Shown here: positions 1-8,373 of the stretch, piece after piece
Layout: every line of letters starts with the position of its first letter
Numbering within the stretch: position 1 is the stretch's first letter
Assembly (NCBI RefSeq): GCF_000429725.1
Contig: NZ_KE386944.1
Location: 222,531 to 286,530 of the forward strand
Length of the DNA: 64,000 nucleotides
Reading direction: 5' to 3'
Origin: Alkalicoccus chagannorensis DSM 18086
GTDB lineage: Bacteria; Bacillota; Bacilli; Bacillales; Salisediminibacteriaceae
Made by a program: the position numbers and the translations under genes
Notes under the pieces: generated by a model
The model's database searches: none
Told to the model about the DNA's origin: nothing
Seen by the model: the letters and a program-made list of their open reading frames with translations, nothing else

Positions 1-2
1 TC

Positions 3-506
3 CAGCAGTTTGAAGAAGCCGGACTATATGAAGATACGATATTCCTGCTTTATGGGGACCATTATGGCATCGCGGAAAGCCACTACGATGAGCTGGCTTC
101 GTTTCTTGGAGAGCCGATCGGTCCTTATGAAACCGTCAAGCTGGACCGGGTTCCTTTCATCGTGCATATTCCCGGTATGGAAGACGAGGCGGAGACGATC
201 AGCACGGTCGGCGGCCATATTGATATGATGCCGACGCTCGAGAACCTGATCGGCGGTACGCCGGAGGATCATGTCATGTTCGGACGGGATTTGTTCTCAG
301 AAGAGCGGGATGACTTTGCTGTTTTGCGGAACGGCAATGTCGTAACGGATGAGATCGTCTACAATGGAGAGCTCTGTTTCGATGCCGAGACCGGCGAGGA
401 GCTTGAAATGTCCGCCTGTCTTGACGATGCGGAGCGGGGGGAGATGGAGCTGGAATATTCCGACGAAATCATTTACGGGGATCTGCTTCGGTTTCTCCAC
501 GACTGA
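3..506 (+). CDS. Lipoteichoic acid synthase-family sulfatase, C-terminal fragment
   Basis: The reading frame is open from the window edge and ends at TGA 504-506, so only the last ~167 residues are present. It opens with a YGDHYGI motif, the conserved metal/active-site region near the end of the extracellular sulfatase domain of LtaS-type phosphoglycerol transferases. HIPGM and a DMMPTLENLIG stretch follow, typical of the family. These enzymes polymerise glycerol-phosphate from phosphatidylglycerol on the outer face of the membrane. The N-terminal five-helix membrane part lies outside the window, so whether this is the primary LtaS or a YfnI/YqgS/YvgJ-type paralogue cannot be told. The acidic C-terminal extension after the catalytic core is not distinctive. 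Confidence 0.85.
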   Translation, partial: QQFEEAGLYEDTIFLLYGDHYGIAESHYDELASFLGEPIGPYETVKLDRVPFIVHIPGMEDEAETISTVGGHIDMMPTLENLIGGTPEDHVMFGRDLFSEERDDFAVLRNGNVVTDEIVYNGELCFDAETGEELEMSACLDDAERGEMELEYSDEIIYGDLLRFLHD

Positions 507-594
507 GGCAGCCGGCCATGTTTGACGATGGTTTAAAAAGGGAATACGTTATCAATCTCTTCGCACGCAGGCATAATGAAAGGAGGTGGAGAGA

Positions 595-1092
595 TTGCGA
601 TACGGAAATCCCTTTCTCGGCCGGTACCTCCGCTATGTGACAGCGTGGCTGGCGCTCGGAATCTTTGTTCCGATTTTCACTGCTTCGCTCTGGATATCGC
701 TGCTGAGCGTGCTGGCAGCGGCGGTGATCACGGTCGGTATCGATGCTGCAGGATGGCTCTGGTCTAAAAAGAAAGCGGAGGCTTTCACAGGAGAGCCCCT
801 CCGCTGGTCGGCCGCTGCAGTCAAAACGAGTTCTGACTGGCGGGGCTATTTGATGGCGACGGACCAGTATTTCATCTTTGTTCCGTGTTTTCATAAAATC
901 ACCTCCGCCGCATCGTGGAAAGACATGGTCTCCTACGAGATGGAAGGCGCGCATCTTCATATGTATGTGAAGCAGCAGCAGACCGTGCGCTCCCTGCAGT
1001 TCGTCGTCTCGTCGCCTGAAAAAACAGCGCTTCAGTTAAAAGAAAGCCCGATTGAAGGGCCTGCCGGCTCCATCGAAGCCGGGCAGCAGTAA
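595..1092 (+). CDS. Small membrane protein with cytoplasmic PH/GRAM-like domain, unknown function
   Basis: This encodes about 165 residues. A strong AAAGGAGGTG site at 579-588 points to the TTG at 595 (MRYGNPFLGR); a GTG at 586 overlaps the Shine-Dalgarno and is unlikely. Two hydrophobic segments (residues ~15-35 and ~37-57) form a hairpin, followed by a basic KKK turn. A ~100-residue soluble part then alternates strands (FIFVP, MVSYEME, LHMYVK, LQFVVSS) in a way that recalls bacterial PH or GRAM folds. That fold guess is inference. The gene lies downstream of the sulfatase in the same direction with an 88-bp gap and is closed by the terminator at 1091-1130. No family name is assigned. Confidence 0.6.
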   Translation: MRYGNPFLGRYLRYVTAWLALGIFVPIFTASLWISLLSVLAAAVITVGIDAAGWLWSKKKAEAFTGEPLRWSAAAVKTSSDWRGYLMATDQYFIFVPCFHKITSAASWKDMVSYEMEGAHLHMYVKQQQTVRSLQFVVSSPEKTALQLKESPIEGPAGSIEAGQQ

Positions 1093-1130
1093 AAGAGCCG
1101 TCTCCAACGTCCGTTGAGGCGGCTCTTTTC
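1091..1130 (+). terminator. Rho-independent terminator
   Basis: AAAAGAGCCG pairs with CGGCTCTTTT around a loop, directly overlapping the stop of the membrane-protein gene. The symmetrical A/T tails make it bidirectional, so it can also end the leftward bshB2 transcript. Confidence 0.85.
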
Positions 1131-1220
1131 TGTGCAGTGGCCTGCACGGGGTATGCTGATGAAGCGAGGCGCTGGCCTGCCCTGAAAGCAAGGACCGGCT
1201 CTGCGCATGCCGCAGGGCGG

Positions 1221-1901
1221 CTACGAGCGGCTGTCGGCGTAAGGAGCAGGGTCCAGCGTCCAAAAACGCTCAGTGTGGAGCATGTCTTCGATGAAATCGC
1301 TGTTCTGACGCTGTTTGACCTGTTCAATGAGGCCTGCTGTCTGCGACGCGTGCGCTTCAATGACGCCCAGCTTGTCTTCGCGCAGGTCGGCTACATCGAT
1401 GTTGACATCCGGCGGTCCGAGCGCATCGTAGGCATCATTGGAGAAGGCGACGGCGTGAATCACCGGCTGGTTGTTCTCCGGCAGTCTGGCAACAGCGCGG
1501 GCGACGGCTTCGCCTGTAGCATTATGATCGGGATGAACCGCATAGCCGGGATAAAAGGTGATGATTTTCGCCGGGGCCAGTTCATTGATCACATCAGAAA
1601 CACGTTCGGTGAGTGCCTCCTGATCGGCGAATTCAACGGTTTTGTCCCGCATCCCGAATCGGCGGAGGTCCCGGATGCCGAGCAGGCGGCAGGCTTCTTC
1701 GAGTTCCTGCAGCCGGATCTCCGGCAGGGTCTCCCGCGTGCACATCACCGGCCTGCCCATGTTCCGGCCCATCTCTCCCAGGGTAAGGCAAATATAGGTA
1801 ACGGGCGTGCCGCTTCGTGTATGGTGCAGGATGGTGCCGGAAACACCGAACGCTTCATCGTCCGGGTGAGGGAAAATCACTAATACAGGATTGTCTGCCA
1901 T
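1221..1901 (-). CDS. bshB2: Bacillithiol biosynthesis deacetylase BshB2
   Basis: 226-residue LmbE/PIG-L family zinc deacetylase that removes the acetyl group from N-acetylglucosaminyl-malate in bacillithiol synthesis; related proteins also act as bacillithiol-conjugate amidases. The metal motif PHPDDE is at residues 11-16, with AVHPDHNATGE supplying the third ligand near residue 120, and length matches the family. The ATG has an AAAGGAG site 9 bp upstream. It lies 93 bp downstream of yojF on the same strand; the yojF-yojG(bshB2) pair is conserved in Bacillaceae. The short gap holds a hairpin-rich GCCGTTCCGA repeat that may partly uncouple it from the upstream genes. Confidence 0.93.
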   Translation of the reverse strand: MADNPVLVIFPHPDDEAFGVSGTILHHTRSGTPVTYICLTLGEMGRNMGRPVMCTRETLPEIRLQELEEACRLLGIRDLRRFGMRDKTVEFADQEALTERVSDVINELAPAKIITFYPGYAVHPDHNATGEAVARAVARLPENNQPVIHAVAFSNDAYDALGPPDVNIDVADLREDKLGVIEAHASQTAGLIEQVKQRQNSDFIEDMLHTERFWTLDPAPYADSRS

Positions 1902-1942
1902 GGCTCACTGCTCCTTTTTTAAGTTCGTTAAGAAAAATGCCG

Positions 1943-1993
1943 TAGAAGGAAGACGGCGGCGTCCGCCGTTCCGACCAACAGGTGCGTTGGTCT
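1943..1993. repeat. Short dispersed GCCGTTCCGA-type element (copy 1)
   Basis: Carries the core GCCGTTCCGACCAACAG, seen with variations at about 6568, 19162, 34788 and 45917. It is rich in small hairpins (ACCAAC/GTTGGT and GGCGGCGTCCGCC) and sits between yojF and bshB2. Confidence 0.5.
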
Positions 1994-1994
1994 A

Positions 1995-2345
1995 TTATTT
2001 ACGGAAGGGTTCTCTGCTCAGCTCGAGTGCTGCAGCCAGGCGTCCTTCTGGATCATGCCCGGCGAAAAGAACCCGGTCCTGATCATCAATTTCCCAGTCT
2101 GTCAGTCCTTCTGCGTACAGCCAGCCGAGGCTCGTCTCCAAACCGATGCGGTACGGCCCTTCTCCGGCGATTCTGCCGTGGATGTAGCGGAGTTCGACAT
2201 TGCGGATAAAGGCCCCGGCGGAGAAGAAGGAGGCATCATTGTGGCTGGCATAGGCGCCGTTGGTCGTCTCTAAATGGATGTAGAGCGTTTCTCCGGCGCG
2301 TTCGTTTAAGGCTTCCTGTACGGCTTCAGGTTGAATGCTTTTCAA
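1995..2345 (-). CDS. yojF: YojF family protein (DUF1806)
   Basis: 116 residues of the small YojF family, which travels with bshB2 (yojG) in Bacillus; its biochemical role is not established. The start is a TTG with a good AAAGGAG site 6 bp upstream. That site lies inside the 3' end of the upstream ATP-grasp gene, and the two frames overlap by 20 bp, implying translational coupling. Features include an HLETTNGAYASH segment and a compact beta-rich C-terminus. The context argues for a role alongside bacillithiol metabolism. Confidence 0.85.
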   Translation of the reverse strand: MKSIQPEAVQEALNERAGETLYIHLETTNGAYASHNDASFFSAGAFIRNVELRYIHGRIAGEGPYRIGLETSLGWLYAEGLTDWEIDDQDRVLFAGHDPEGRLAAALELSREPFRK

Positions 2346-3267
2346 GGGATTCTCCTTTCACGCGTGCAAGGCGGGAAGCGAGGGCTTCAGCCAGACTCTT
2401 CATCCCGGACAGGCCGGCTGCTTCTTCCGCTTCGGCGTTATAATTGGTATTCGTATTGACATCGTACGTATAGACCGTGCCGTCAGCTGCGGTAATCTGT
2501 TCAATCCCTGCAAAGGCAATGCCCTGATCTGCAAGGAACGCTTCGTACTGCGGAATCAGCGGACTGTCGAATTGGTCCCTGATTAGGAATTTCGGCCTTG
2601 GAGCTGTGCTTTCTCCCACGCGGCAGGCGTCTGCCGGGCAGAGCTCGAATCCGTCGGACGTATCGACGTCCACAGCATAGTAAAAGCGGCCGTCAATGAA
2701 TTCGCAGCGCGTGATGACCGGTTCCGGCGCCTGAATGTATTCCTGCAGGAGCATGATGCCGTCGATGGACGGATCCACGCTTCCGGCATCCAGCGCCTGC
2801 TCCAGTTCTGCAATGCTGTCAAAGCGCTGGACACCGAGGCCTTTACCAGCCCGGTTATGCTTTGTGATGAATGGGAGGGGCATGCTGGCAGCAGCCTGCA
2901 GAAGCGGTTCCCGGCCGACGGCAGCTGTCGTCTTCGGAACAGGGATGCCGTGCTTTTTCAACGCTTCGTACTGGGCGGCCTTGCTCACTTCCAGGTAAAG
3001 CGCGTTCGATCCGTTGAGCACCGTCCGGCCGTGGCGCTCCAGCCAGTTCAGCACTGCAGAAGCAAGCTCCGGTGCGTAGCGGTGGCCTCTTGTGTGGGAG
3101 GAGGCGCTCATGCGGTTATAGAAGATTCCTTCCGGCGGGGTTTCGTCGAGCGGCACGAAGCCTTCGTGCAGGTGCCAGGACTCATACGGCACCCCCAGGG
3201 AATCCAGTGCGTCCAGCAGTGGCTGGGTCCACGTGTCATTTTCATGAATAATATATACTTTTTCCAT
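2326..3267 (-). CDS. ATP-grasp (RimK-like) ligase in operon with yojF-bshB2
   Basis: 313-residue ATP-grasp enzyme. The fold is indicated by FITKHNRAGKGLGVQ (ATP-binding lysine and Gly-rich loop, ~135-150), LLQEYIQ (adenine strand, ~173-179) and the metal-binding DVNTNTNYN near residue 270. Such enzymes join a carboxylate, activated as an acyl-phosphate, to an amine. The nearest general class is RimK/glutathione-synthetase-like; the substrate cannot be read from sequence. It is the first gene of a leftward set with yojF (20-bp overlap) and bshB2, which suggests a substrate connected with bacillithiol or amino-acid-glycoside chemistry. That link is inference. A matching promoter lies at 3303-3330. 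Confidence 0.75.
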   Translation of the reverse strand: MEKVYIIHENDTWTQPLLDALDSLGVPYESWHLHEGFVPLDETPPEGIFYNRMSASSHTRGHRYAPELASAVLNWLERHGRTVLNGSNALYLEVSKAAQYEALKKHGIPVPKTTAAVGREPLLQAAASMPLPFITKHNRAGKGLGVQRFDSIAELEQALDAGSVDPSIDGIMLLQEYIQAPEPVITRCEFIDGRFYYAVDVDTSDGFELCPADACRVGESTAPRPKFLIRDQFDSPLIPQYEAFLADQGIAFAGIEQITAADGTVYTYDVNTNTNYNAEAEEAAGLSGMKSLAEALASRLARVKGESLEKHST

Positions 3268-3302
3268 AAGGGAAGCCCGCCTTTCATTTGTATGCAGTGT
3301 CC

Positions 3303-3330
3303 ATTATACCATCTGCGTAGGCTGAATCAA
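3303..3330 (-). promoter_or_regulatory. SigA promoter for ATP-grasp-yojF-bshB2
   Basis: On the minus strand, TTGATT (3325-3330) and a perfect TATAAT (3303-3308) are separated by 16 bp, 36 bp upstream of the ATG. Confidence 0.65.
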
Positions 3331-3333
3331 TCG

Positions 3334-3364
3334 GGGAGCCCCTGATGCAGACGGGGGTCTCCCC
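3334..3364. promoter_or_regulatory. Imperfect inverted repeat between divergent promoters
   Basis: GGGGAGCCCC and GGGGTCTCCCC face each other around a 9-nt centre, exactly between the two divergent -35 boxes. It could be an operator for the sucrose genes or a hairpin; no LacI-type or SacT-type motif is recognised in it. Confidence 0.4.
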
Positions 3365-3393
3365 TTGTAGCCGAAGGGCGGGACGCTTATAAT
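3365..3393 (+). promoter_or_regulatory. SigA promoter for scrK-scrB
   Basis: TTGTAG at 3365-3370 and TATAAT at 3388-3393 have the ideal 17-bp spacing, ~50 bp ahead of the scrK start. Confidence 0.75.
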
Positions 3394-3443
3394 GAAGTCA
3401 TCCGGCAGAGCCGGAATTCGTACTGCTGACAGGAGGAGAATAC

Positions 3444-4391
3444 ATGACGAAGGGAATTGTTTGTCTCGGGGAGGCACTGATTGACTTTATCCCGCTCGAC
3501 GATCACAACGAAACGTTCCAGAAGAGTCCGGGTGGAGCACCGGCGAATGTGGCCGTGGGCCTTGCGAGGTTAGGGGAACGTGCGTCATTTGTCGGAAAAG
3601 TCGGCGACGACGTGCTCGGCCGGTTTCTGGAAGAGACGCTGTCTGGATATGGCGTGGATACGGCGGACATGTCGTTCACCAGAGAAGTGCGGACAGGCGT
3701 CGTGTTTGTGACGCTTGGCGAGGGCGGCGAGCGGAGCTTTGAATTTTACATAGATCCGAGTGCAGATCGTTTTCTCGAACCGGGAGAATGGCAGGAGGAT
3801 CTGTTTACAGCAAACCGGGTGCTTCATTTCGGCTCGATCAGCATGATCAGTGAGCCGGCGGCTTCGGCAACCGTTGAGGCAGTGCAGCAGGCGAAAGCGG
3901 CGGGCATGCTCGTGTCGTATGATCCGAACCTGCGTCTCGGTCTCTGGCCGTCGGAAGCGGCAGCAAAAGAAAAGATCTCGTCGATGCTCGGAGAAGCGGA
4001 TATCGTGAAAGTGTCCGAGGAAGAGCTGACTTTTTTGACGGGGGAAGAAGATCTCGACCGAGGCGCAGCGAGGCTGGAACCGTATGCTATTCCGCTGCTT
4101 GTCGTCACGCTCGGAGCAGACGGCAGCTGGCTGTACCTGCAGGGGGAAGAACCGGTCCACGTGCCCGCAGTGAAGGTGGAGGCGGTCGATACGACAGGCG
4201 CCGGCGATGCCTTTGTCTCGGGGATGCTGTATCAGCTTGCCCGGCTGGAGCATGACCTGCGTGAACTCTCTCCCGAGGAAGCGGCTGACATGGCACGATT
4301 TGCTGCTGTGTCCGGGGCTCTCGCCGCTTCGACAAAAGGGGCCATGACCGCACTTCCGACGCTCGATCAGGTAAAGGAGGCACTCTCATGA
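3444..4391 (+). CDS. scrK: Fructokinase (PfkB/ribokinase family)
   Basis: 315 residues. It phosphorylates the fructose freed by sucrose-6-phosphate hydrolysis. PfkB hallmarks are the N-terminal GEALIDFIP (residues ~8-16), the SPGGAPANVAVGLARLG substrate loop (~29-45), and the second signature DTTGAGDAFVSGML (~248-261), whose GAGD aspartate is the catalytic base. The ribosome site AGGAGGAG precedes the ATG. It overlaps scrB by 4 bp (ATGA), so the two are co-translated. This is the PfkB type, not the ROK-type GmuE/YdhR fructokinase. No PTS or sucrose regulator gene is adjacent. Confidence 0.92.
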   Translation: MTKGIVCLGEALIDFIPLDDHNETFQKSPGGAPANVAVGLARLGERASFVGKVGDDVLGRFLEETLSGYGVDTADMSFTREVRTGVVFVTLGEGGERSFEFYIDPSADRFLEPGEWQEDLFTANRVLHFGSISMISEPAASATVEAVQQAKAAGMLVSYDPNLRLGLWPSEAAAKEKISSMLGEADIVKVSEEELTFLTGEEDLDRGAARLEPYAIPLLVVTLGADGSWLYLQGEEPVHVPAVKVEAVDTTGAGDAFVSGMLYQLARLEHDLRELSPEEAADMARFAAVSGALAASTKGAMTALPTLDQVKEALS

Positions 4392-5824
4392 CGGATAGAG
4401 AACAAGAGCTGCGCAGGCTTGCAGCGGAAAGTACAGCTGAGAAGAAAGACCTTGCCGCATCCGACCCGCACCGGCAGCGTTATCATCAAATGCCGACAGC
4501 AGGCCTGCTGAACGACCCGAACGGCTGGGTGCAGTGGAAAGGGACGTACCATCTGTTTTTTCAGTGGAACCCGTTTCAGCCGGATCACAGTCAAAAATTC
4601 TGGGGACACTGGACATCGAAAGATCTGGTGCACTGGACCGAGCATGAACCGGCGCTCGTCCCGTCAGAATGGTATGAAAAGAACGGCTGCTATTCCGGAA
4701 GCGGATTCGAAAAAGATGGGAAGCTTCATCTCCTCTATACCGGGAACGTCAAGGATGCTGAAGGGAATCGGGAATCCTATCAATGTCTCGCCGTCTCGAC
4801 GGACGGGCGGACGTTTGAAAAGCAGGGGCCGGTCGTGAATACACTGCCTGCCGGTTATACGGCCCATTTCCGTGACCCGAAAGTATGGGAAGAAGACGGC
4901 ACGTACTACTTTGTGATCGGCGCACAGACGGAACAGGAGACCGGGCAGGTGCTGCTCTACCGCTCGGAGGATGCGCATACGTGGACGTTTGCCGGTCCGC
5001 TTGCCGGATCCCATTTGAACGGCCTCGGCGCGTTCGGTTACATGTGGGAATGCCCGGACGCCTTTCATCTTAACGGGACGGACGTGCTGGTTGTTTCGCC
5101 GCAGGGACTCGATTCGGAAGGGAATCGATTCCAGAACGTGTACCAGGCAGGATACTTCCTCGGCACTATCGACAAAGAAATGCCGTCCTTTGACCACGGC
5201 GCCTTCCATGAGCTGGATGAAGGTTTTGATTTTTATGCGCCACAGACGACCGAAGACGAGCTCGGACGCCGCATTCTCGTCGGCTGGATGGGCGTGCCGG
5301 ATTCCGATGAAGCGTATCAGCCGACCGTCGCCTACGAATGGGTGCACTGCATGACGATCCCGCGCGAGCTGCAGGTGACAAATGGCCGTCTGATCCAGCG
5401 GCCCGTCGACGAGCTTAAGACTCTCCGTTCCGGAGACCCGCTGGAAATGAGGATGCAGCTCTCGTTCGGGCAGGAAATTGCAGTCACGCCGGCTGCAGAA
5501 ATCGACATCGACTGTTCGGCTGCCAATCGGATCGAGCTGGAGCTGCGCAGCGAAATGACGCTGTCCTGGGACAAAGATACCGGGGAGTTGACGCTGCAGC
5601 GTCCGAGCTTCCGCGACGGCAGCACGGAAACCCGCAGCTGCACGGTGCCGGAGCTGCATCACCTGCAGCTGTTTCTCGATCATTCTTCTGTGGAAGTATT
5701 TGTCAACGGCGGCGAAGCGGTGCTGACGTCGAGGTACTTCCCTCATCCGCAGCACAACGTGGTCGCTGCCGGCGGCGACGGTACGGTCGTCTGGACCTCG
5801 TGGGAACTTCGTAAAGAGGAGTAG
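4388..5824 (+). CDS. scrB: Sucrose-6-phosphate hydrolase (GH32 invertase)
   Basis: 478 residues, full length for the family. It hydrolyses sucrose-6-phosphate to glucose-6-phosphate and fructose. The GH32 catalytic set is complete: NDPNG with nucleophile D43, FRDPK with D163 stabilising the transition state, and ECPD with acid/base E221. A C-terminal beta-sandwich module (residues ~345-478) includes the typical FLDHSSVEVFVNGG. The ATG overlaps the scrK stop. In B. subtilis the orthologue sacA also lies near ung, so position is conserved, but the PTS permease gene usually paired with it is not in this window. Confidence 0.93.
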   Translation: MTDREQELRRLAAESTAEKKDLAASDPHRQRYHQMPTAGLLNDPNGWVQWKGTYHLFFQWNPFQPDHSQKFWGHWTSKDLVHWTEHEPALVPSEWYEKNGCYSGSGFEKDGKLHLLYTGNVKDAEGNRESYQCLAVSTDGRTFEKQGPVVNTLPAGYTAHFRDPKVWEEDGTYYFVIGAQTEQETGQVLLYRSEDAHTWTFAGPLAGSHLNGLGAFGYMWECPDAFHLNGTDVLVVSPQGLDSEGNRFQNVYQAGYFLGTIDKEMPSFDHGAFHELDEGFDFYAPQTTEDELGRRILVGWMGVPDSDEAYQPTVAYEWVHCMTIPRELQVTNGRLIQRPVDELKTLRSGDPLEMRMQLSFGQEIAVTPAAEIDIDCSAANRIELELRSEMTLSWDKDTGELTLQRPSFRDGSTETRSCTVPELHHLQLFLDHSSVEVFVNGGEAVLTSRYFPHPQHNVVAAGGDGTVVWTSWELRKEE

Positions 5825-5881
5825 CAGCCGATTTTTCGATCGAATATGGAAGAGACCATGGTTTCTCTTTCCTGTGCGTGT

Positions 5882-5912
5882 GAGCCCCCTCTGCTGTGTG
5901 CGGACGGGGCTC
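5882..5912 (+). terminator. Probable terminator of scrK-scrB
   Basis: GAGCCCC and GGGGCTC enclose a 17-nt loop about 58 bp after the scrB stop. The T tract is weak, so confidence is limited. Confidence 0.5.
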
Positions 5913-6093
5913 GTTCCTCGTTCAAATGATGACATAAGATTGGATAAGAGAAAGGCACCGCCTGCATACGCTGGATGGAAAGGAAGAACGGTTTGTTCTC
6001 CATCCTGTGAAGCGACAGCCGGCAACGAAGGAAAACACAGGACGGGAGGTGCTGGCGTGTACTTGTTTCTGGTGCGGAGTGGACGTTCCCGCC

Positions 6094-6260
6094 GCCGGCT
6101 CGGACGTTCAGCAGCAGCGGGCGGTCACCCAGCGGGCGGAAGCGGCCGTTCAGAAGGGAAAAGCGGCCGTTCGGGCGCTGGGCGGTCACTCCGTGACTGG
6201 TCTCGGACATTCAGCACGAAGCAGCGGACGTTCAGAGATAAGTGGCGGCCACTCCGCTTA
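6094..6260. repeat. Degenerate short-period array, core CGGNCRTTCA
   Basis: Roughly eight units of about 20 bp share a core such as CGGACGTTCA, CGGCCGTTCA, GGCGGTCA and CGGACATTCA. Spacers differ between units, so this is not a CRISPR or a simple tandem duplication. Confidence 0.6.
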
Positions 6261-6289
6261 GGCTGCGCGACCGTAGTCTGCCGTTATGT

Positions 6290-6506
6290 TGATAGGACAT
6301 CTGATGCATTCTTATAAACGAAGCTCTGTTAAAGCTTGTTGCTCTTACTTGATGAAAGTAGCGATAGGCGGTGACGCTCAAGGGATAAGCGCCGTCCGAA
6401 AATCCTCCTTCGCTTCGCGAAGGATAGTTGAGGACAAGCCCCTGAGCAAGCGTCCGCCGAAAGCGGATGAAATCAACAACGAACGATAACATAGCCATAA
6501 ACGAAA
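6290..6506 (-). repeat. Long dispersed repeat, copy A (inverted)
   Basis: Its reverse complement matches 17519-17662 almost base for base over the shared segments (for example CGTTCGTTGTTGATTTCATC and GGACGCTTGCTCAGGGGC). Copy A carries an extra 39 bp at about 6382-6421 with a CCTTCGC/GCGAAGG hairpin, bounded by TATCC repeats. Confidence 0.8.
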
Positions 6507-6540
6507 AAACCACCTCGGAAGAGAAACCTTCCGGGGTGGT
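6503..6540 (-). terminator. Rho-independent terminator of the chemoreceptor gene
   Basis: Read leftward, ACCACCCCGGAAGG pairs with CTTCCGAGGTGGT and is followed by a TTTTTT run. Confidence 0.85.
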
Positions 6541-6567
6541 CTGCGCAGCAGCGTTTCCTAGGTGATA

Positions 6568-6609
6568 AGAATGTACACGCCGTTCCGATCAAAAAGGCGC
6601 TGCGCGCTT
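6568..6609 (+). repeat. Short dispersed GCCGTTCCGA-type element (copy 2)
   Basis: GTACACGCCGTTCCGATC followed by AAAAAGGCGCTGCGCGC, matching the copies at 19162 and 45917. It lies just past the chemoreceptor stop codon. Confidence 0.55.
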
Positions 6610-6618
6610 TATTCAGCA

Positions 6619-8373
6619 TCAGGAAGCCCGTTCTTCTGATGTTGCTTCGTCGGGTTCCTCGAGTGCATGCGGCAGTTCTCCGTCTGATGGTGTTTCTTCG
6701 GTTACGCGGAACTGCTGCACGGCCTGCTGCATGTCTTCAGCCATCCGACTGAGCGTTTCAGCAGAAGACGTGATCTCTTCCATGGAAGCGTGCTGTTCTT
6801 CGGCGGAAGCGGCCACGTTCTGTGTTTGATCGGACGCCGTTCTGGCAGCTTCTGCTGCCTCGCCGGCGCTCGTCTGAAGATCTGATGTACCTGCGGTGAT
6901 CTGCTGGGCGGCCGCCGAAATATCGGTCATACGCGAGCTGACATCCTGGACCGACGCTTGAATGGCCTGGAACGCTTCGCCGGCAGCCTGCGCCCGGCGC
7001 TGTCCTTCTTCGGCAGACGTCCGGCCGTTTTTCATCGCAGCAGCGGAAGCATTCACGCCCTGCTGCATGTCCTCGAGCAGGCGCTGAATGTCGCCGGCAG
7101 AGCGTCCGGACTGTTCCGCCAGCTTGCGCACTTCATCGGCGACGACAGCGAAGCCTTTGCCGTGTTCCCCGGCTCGTGCCGCTTCGATGGCGGCATTCAG
7201 GGCCAGCAGGTTCGTCTGCTCGGCGACGTTTGTGATCAGGTCAATGATGGAGCCGATTTCCTGCGACTGCTGCTGCAGGGTGACCATGGATTCCGATGCC
7301 GCAGCAGTACTGCTGCTGATGTCATGCATCTGGGCGATTGTATCCTCCATGACGCGGGAGCCCTCCTCGGATCGGGAGGCAGCTTCTGCTGAAGCGTTGT
7401 TGGTCTCTTCAATCCCCGCTGAAATCTGTTCCATTCCTTTCGACATATCGTCGGTTGTCCGGGTGAAATCGGACGAGCGCTGCTGCTGCTGGTCCGCACC
7501 GCTGGAAAGTTCTTCGATCGAGCCGGTGATCGTCTCCGTCGCCCGGCTGGACTCTTCGGCACTTGCCGTCAGTTCTTCCGCGGAGGCGGCGACCTGCTGG
7601 GCGTGGTCGGTAATGGAGAGAAGCAGCGTGCGCAGCTGGTCTGTCATGTCATTCATATAGCTTTCCAACGTGCCGAATTCATCCTTCGTCTCCGCCGGCA
7701 GCGGCTCCGCGGGAATATCCCCTTCGCTGATCCGGCTCGCCCTTGTCATGATCCGCTGCAGGCTTCTCGTGATCGTTCTTGTCAGCAGCCAGATGATGAC
7801 GGCGGCCGCTGCTGCCGCCAGAGCCATGACGACGATATACGTGGTCTGTGCGGCGGTGAGGGCGCTCTGTGCGTCTTCGCCAGCTTCGTACACATCCGCC
7901 ATCGTTAAATCACGGAGGTTTTCGGAAGCAGTGCTGGAAGCCGAACGGTAAGATTCCAGCGCTGCGAGCTGAGACGGATCCTCATCTCCTTCGGCCACCG
8001 AGAGCACGTCATCGATGTTGTTATTGGAAGCGCTCAGCGTGGAGAACCAGCGCTCATGATCATTGGACGTAAGCTGTCCATCCAGCGCTGCTGCATGTTC
8101 TTCAAACATTTCGTTGTACTGCTGGAGGCGGTTGTCGTCGAAGTAACCGTCGGAGACAGCGCGCTCCGCCTGTATGTATTTCGCTCGAACGAGGGAGCCC
8201 ATGTCCGTTGCACGGACAGCCTGCTCCGCCCGGTCTTCCAGCTCGCTGACTTCGTCGTTCACCATCTGCAGCGCGATGAAACTGCCGATCAATCCTCCGA
8301 GGAAGACGAGCAGAATGGCACCGAAGGCACCAAACAATTTCACTCGGAGTGAACTATTTTTCCATTTATTCAT
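6619..8373 (-). CDS. Methyl-accepting chemotaxis protein
   Basis: 584-residue transmembrane chemoreceptor that signals to CheA/CheW. Residues ~11-33 form TM1. A ~145-residue extracytoplasmic four-helix-type sensor follows, then TM2 (~178-199) and a HAMP domain with the [18 protein letters not shown] signature. A long coiled-coil signalling domain contains the invariant hairpin tip ([20 protein letters not shown] and [17 protein letters not shown], ~390-427). Glu/Gln pairs typical of methylation sites flank it. The C-terminus ends in an acidic tail with no CheR-docking pentapeptide. A promoter lies at 8505-8533 and a terminator at 6503-6540, so it is monocistronic. The ligand is unknown. Confidence 0.93.
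   Translation of the reverse strand: MNKWKNSSLRVKLFGAFGAILLVFLGGLIGSFIALQMVNDEVSELEDRAEQAVRATDMGSLVRAKYIQAERAVSDGYFDDNRLQQYNEMFEEHAAALDGQLTSNDHERWFSTLSASNNNIDDVLSVAEGDEDPSQLAALESYRSASSTASENLRDLTMADVYEAGEDAQSALTAAQTTYIVVMALAAAAAAVIIWLLTRTITRSLQRIMTRASRISEGDIPAEPLPAETKDEFGTLESYMNDMTDQLRTLLLSITDHAQQVAASAEELTASAEESSRATETITGSIEELSSGADQQQQRSSDFTRTTDDMSKGMEQISAGIEETNNASAEAASRSEEGSRVMEDTIAQMHDISSSTAAASESMVTLQQQSQEIGSIIDLITNVAEQTNLLALNAAIEAARAGEHGKGFAVVADEVRKLAEQSGRSAGDIQRLLEDMQQGVNASAAAMKNGRTSAEEGQRRAQAAGEAFQAIQASVQDVSSRMTDISAAAQQITAGTSDLQTSAGEAAEAARTASDQTQNVAASAEEQHASMEEITSSAETLSRMAEDMQQAVQQFRVTEETPSDGELPHALEEPDEATSEERAS

Larger units (their letters stand above)
5825..6618. other. 794-bp intergenic region made of repeats
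   Basis: No convincing gene. It holds the probable scrB terminator (5882-5912), an array of degenerate CGGNCRTTCA units (6094-6260), an inverted copy of a long dispersed repeat (6290-6506), the terminator of the chemoreceptor gene (6503-6540) and a short GCCGTTCCGA element (6568-6609). Confidence 0.75.

Noticed and set aside
4664..6025. 453-codon open frame antisense to scrB
   Set aside because: It mirrors the high-GC coding pattern of scrB, which has full catalytic motifs; the antisense product is Arg/His-rich with no family features or ribosome site.
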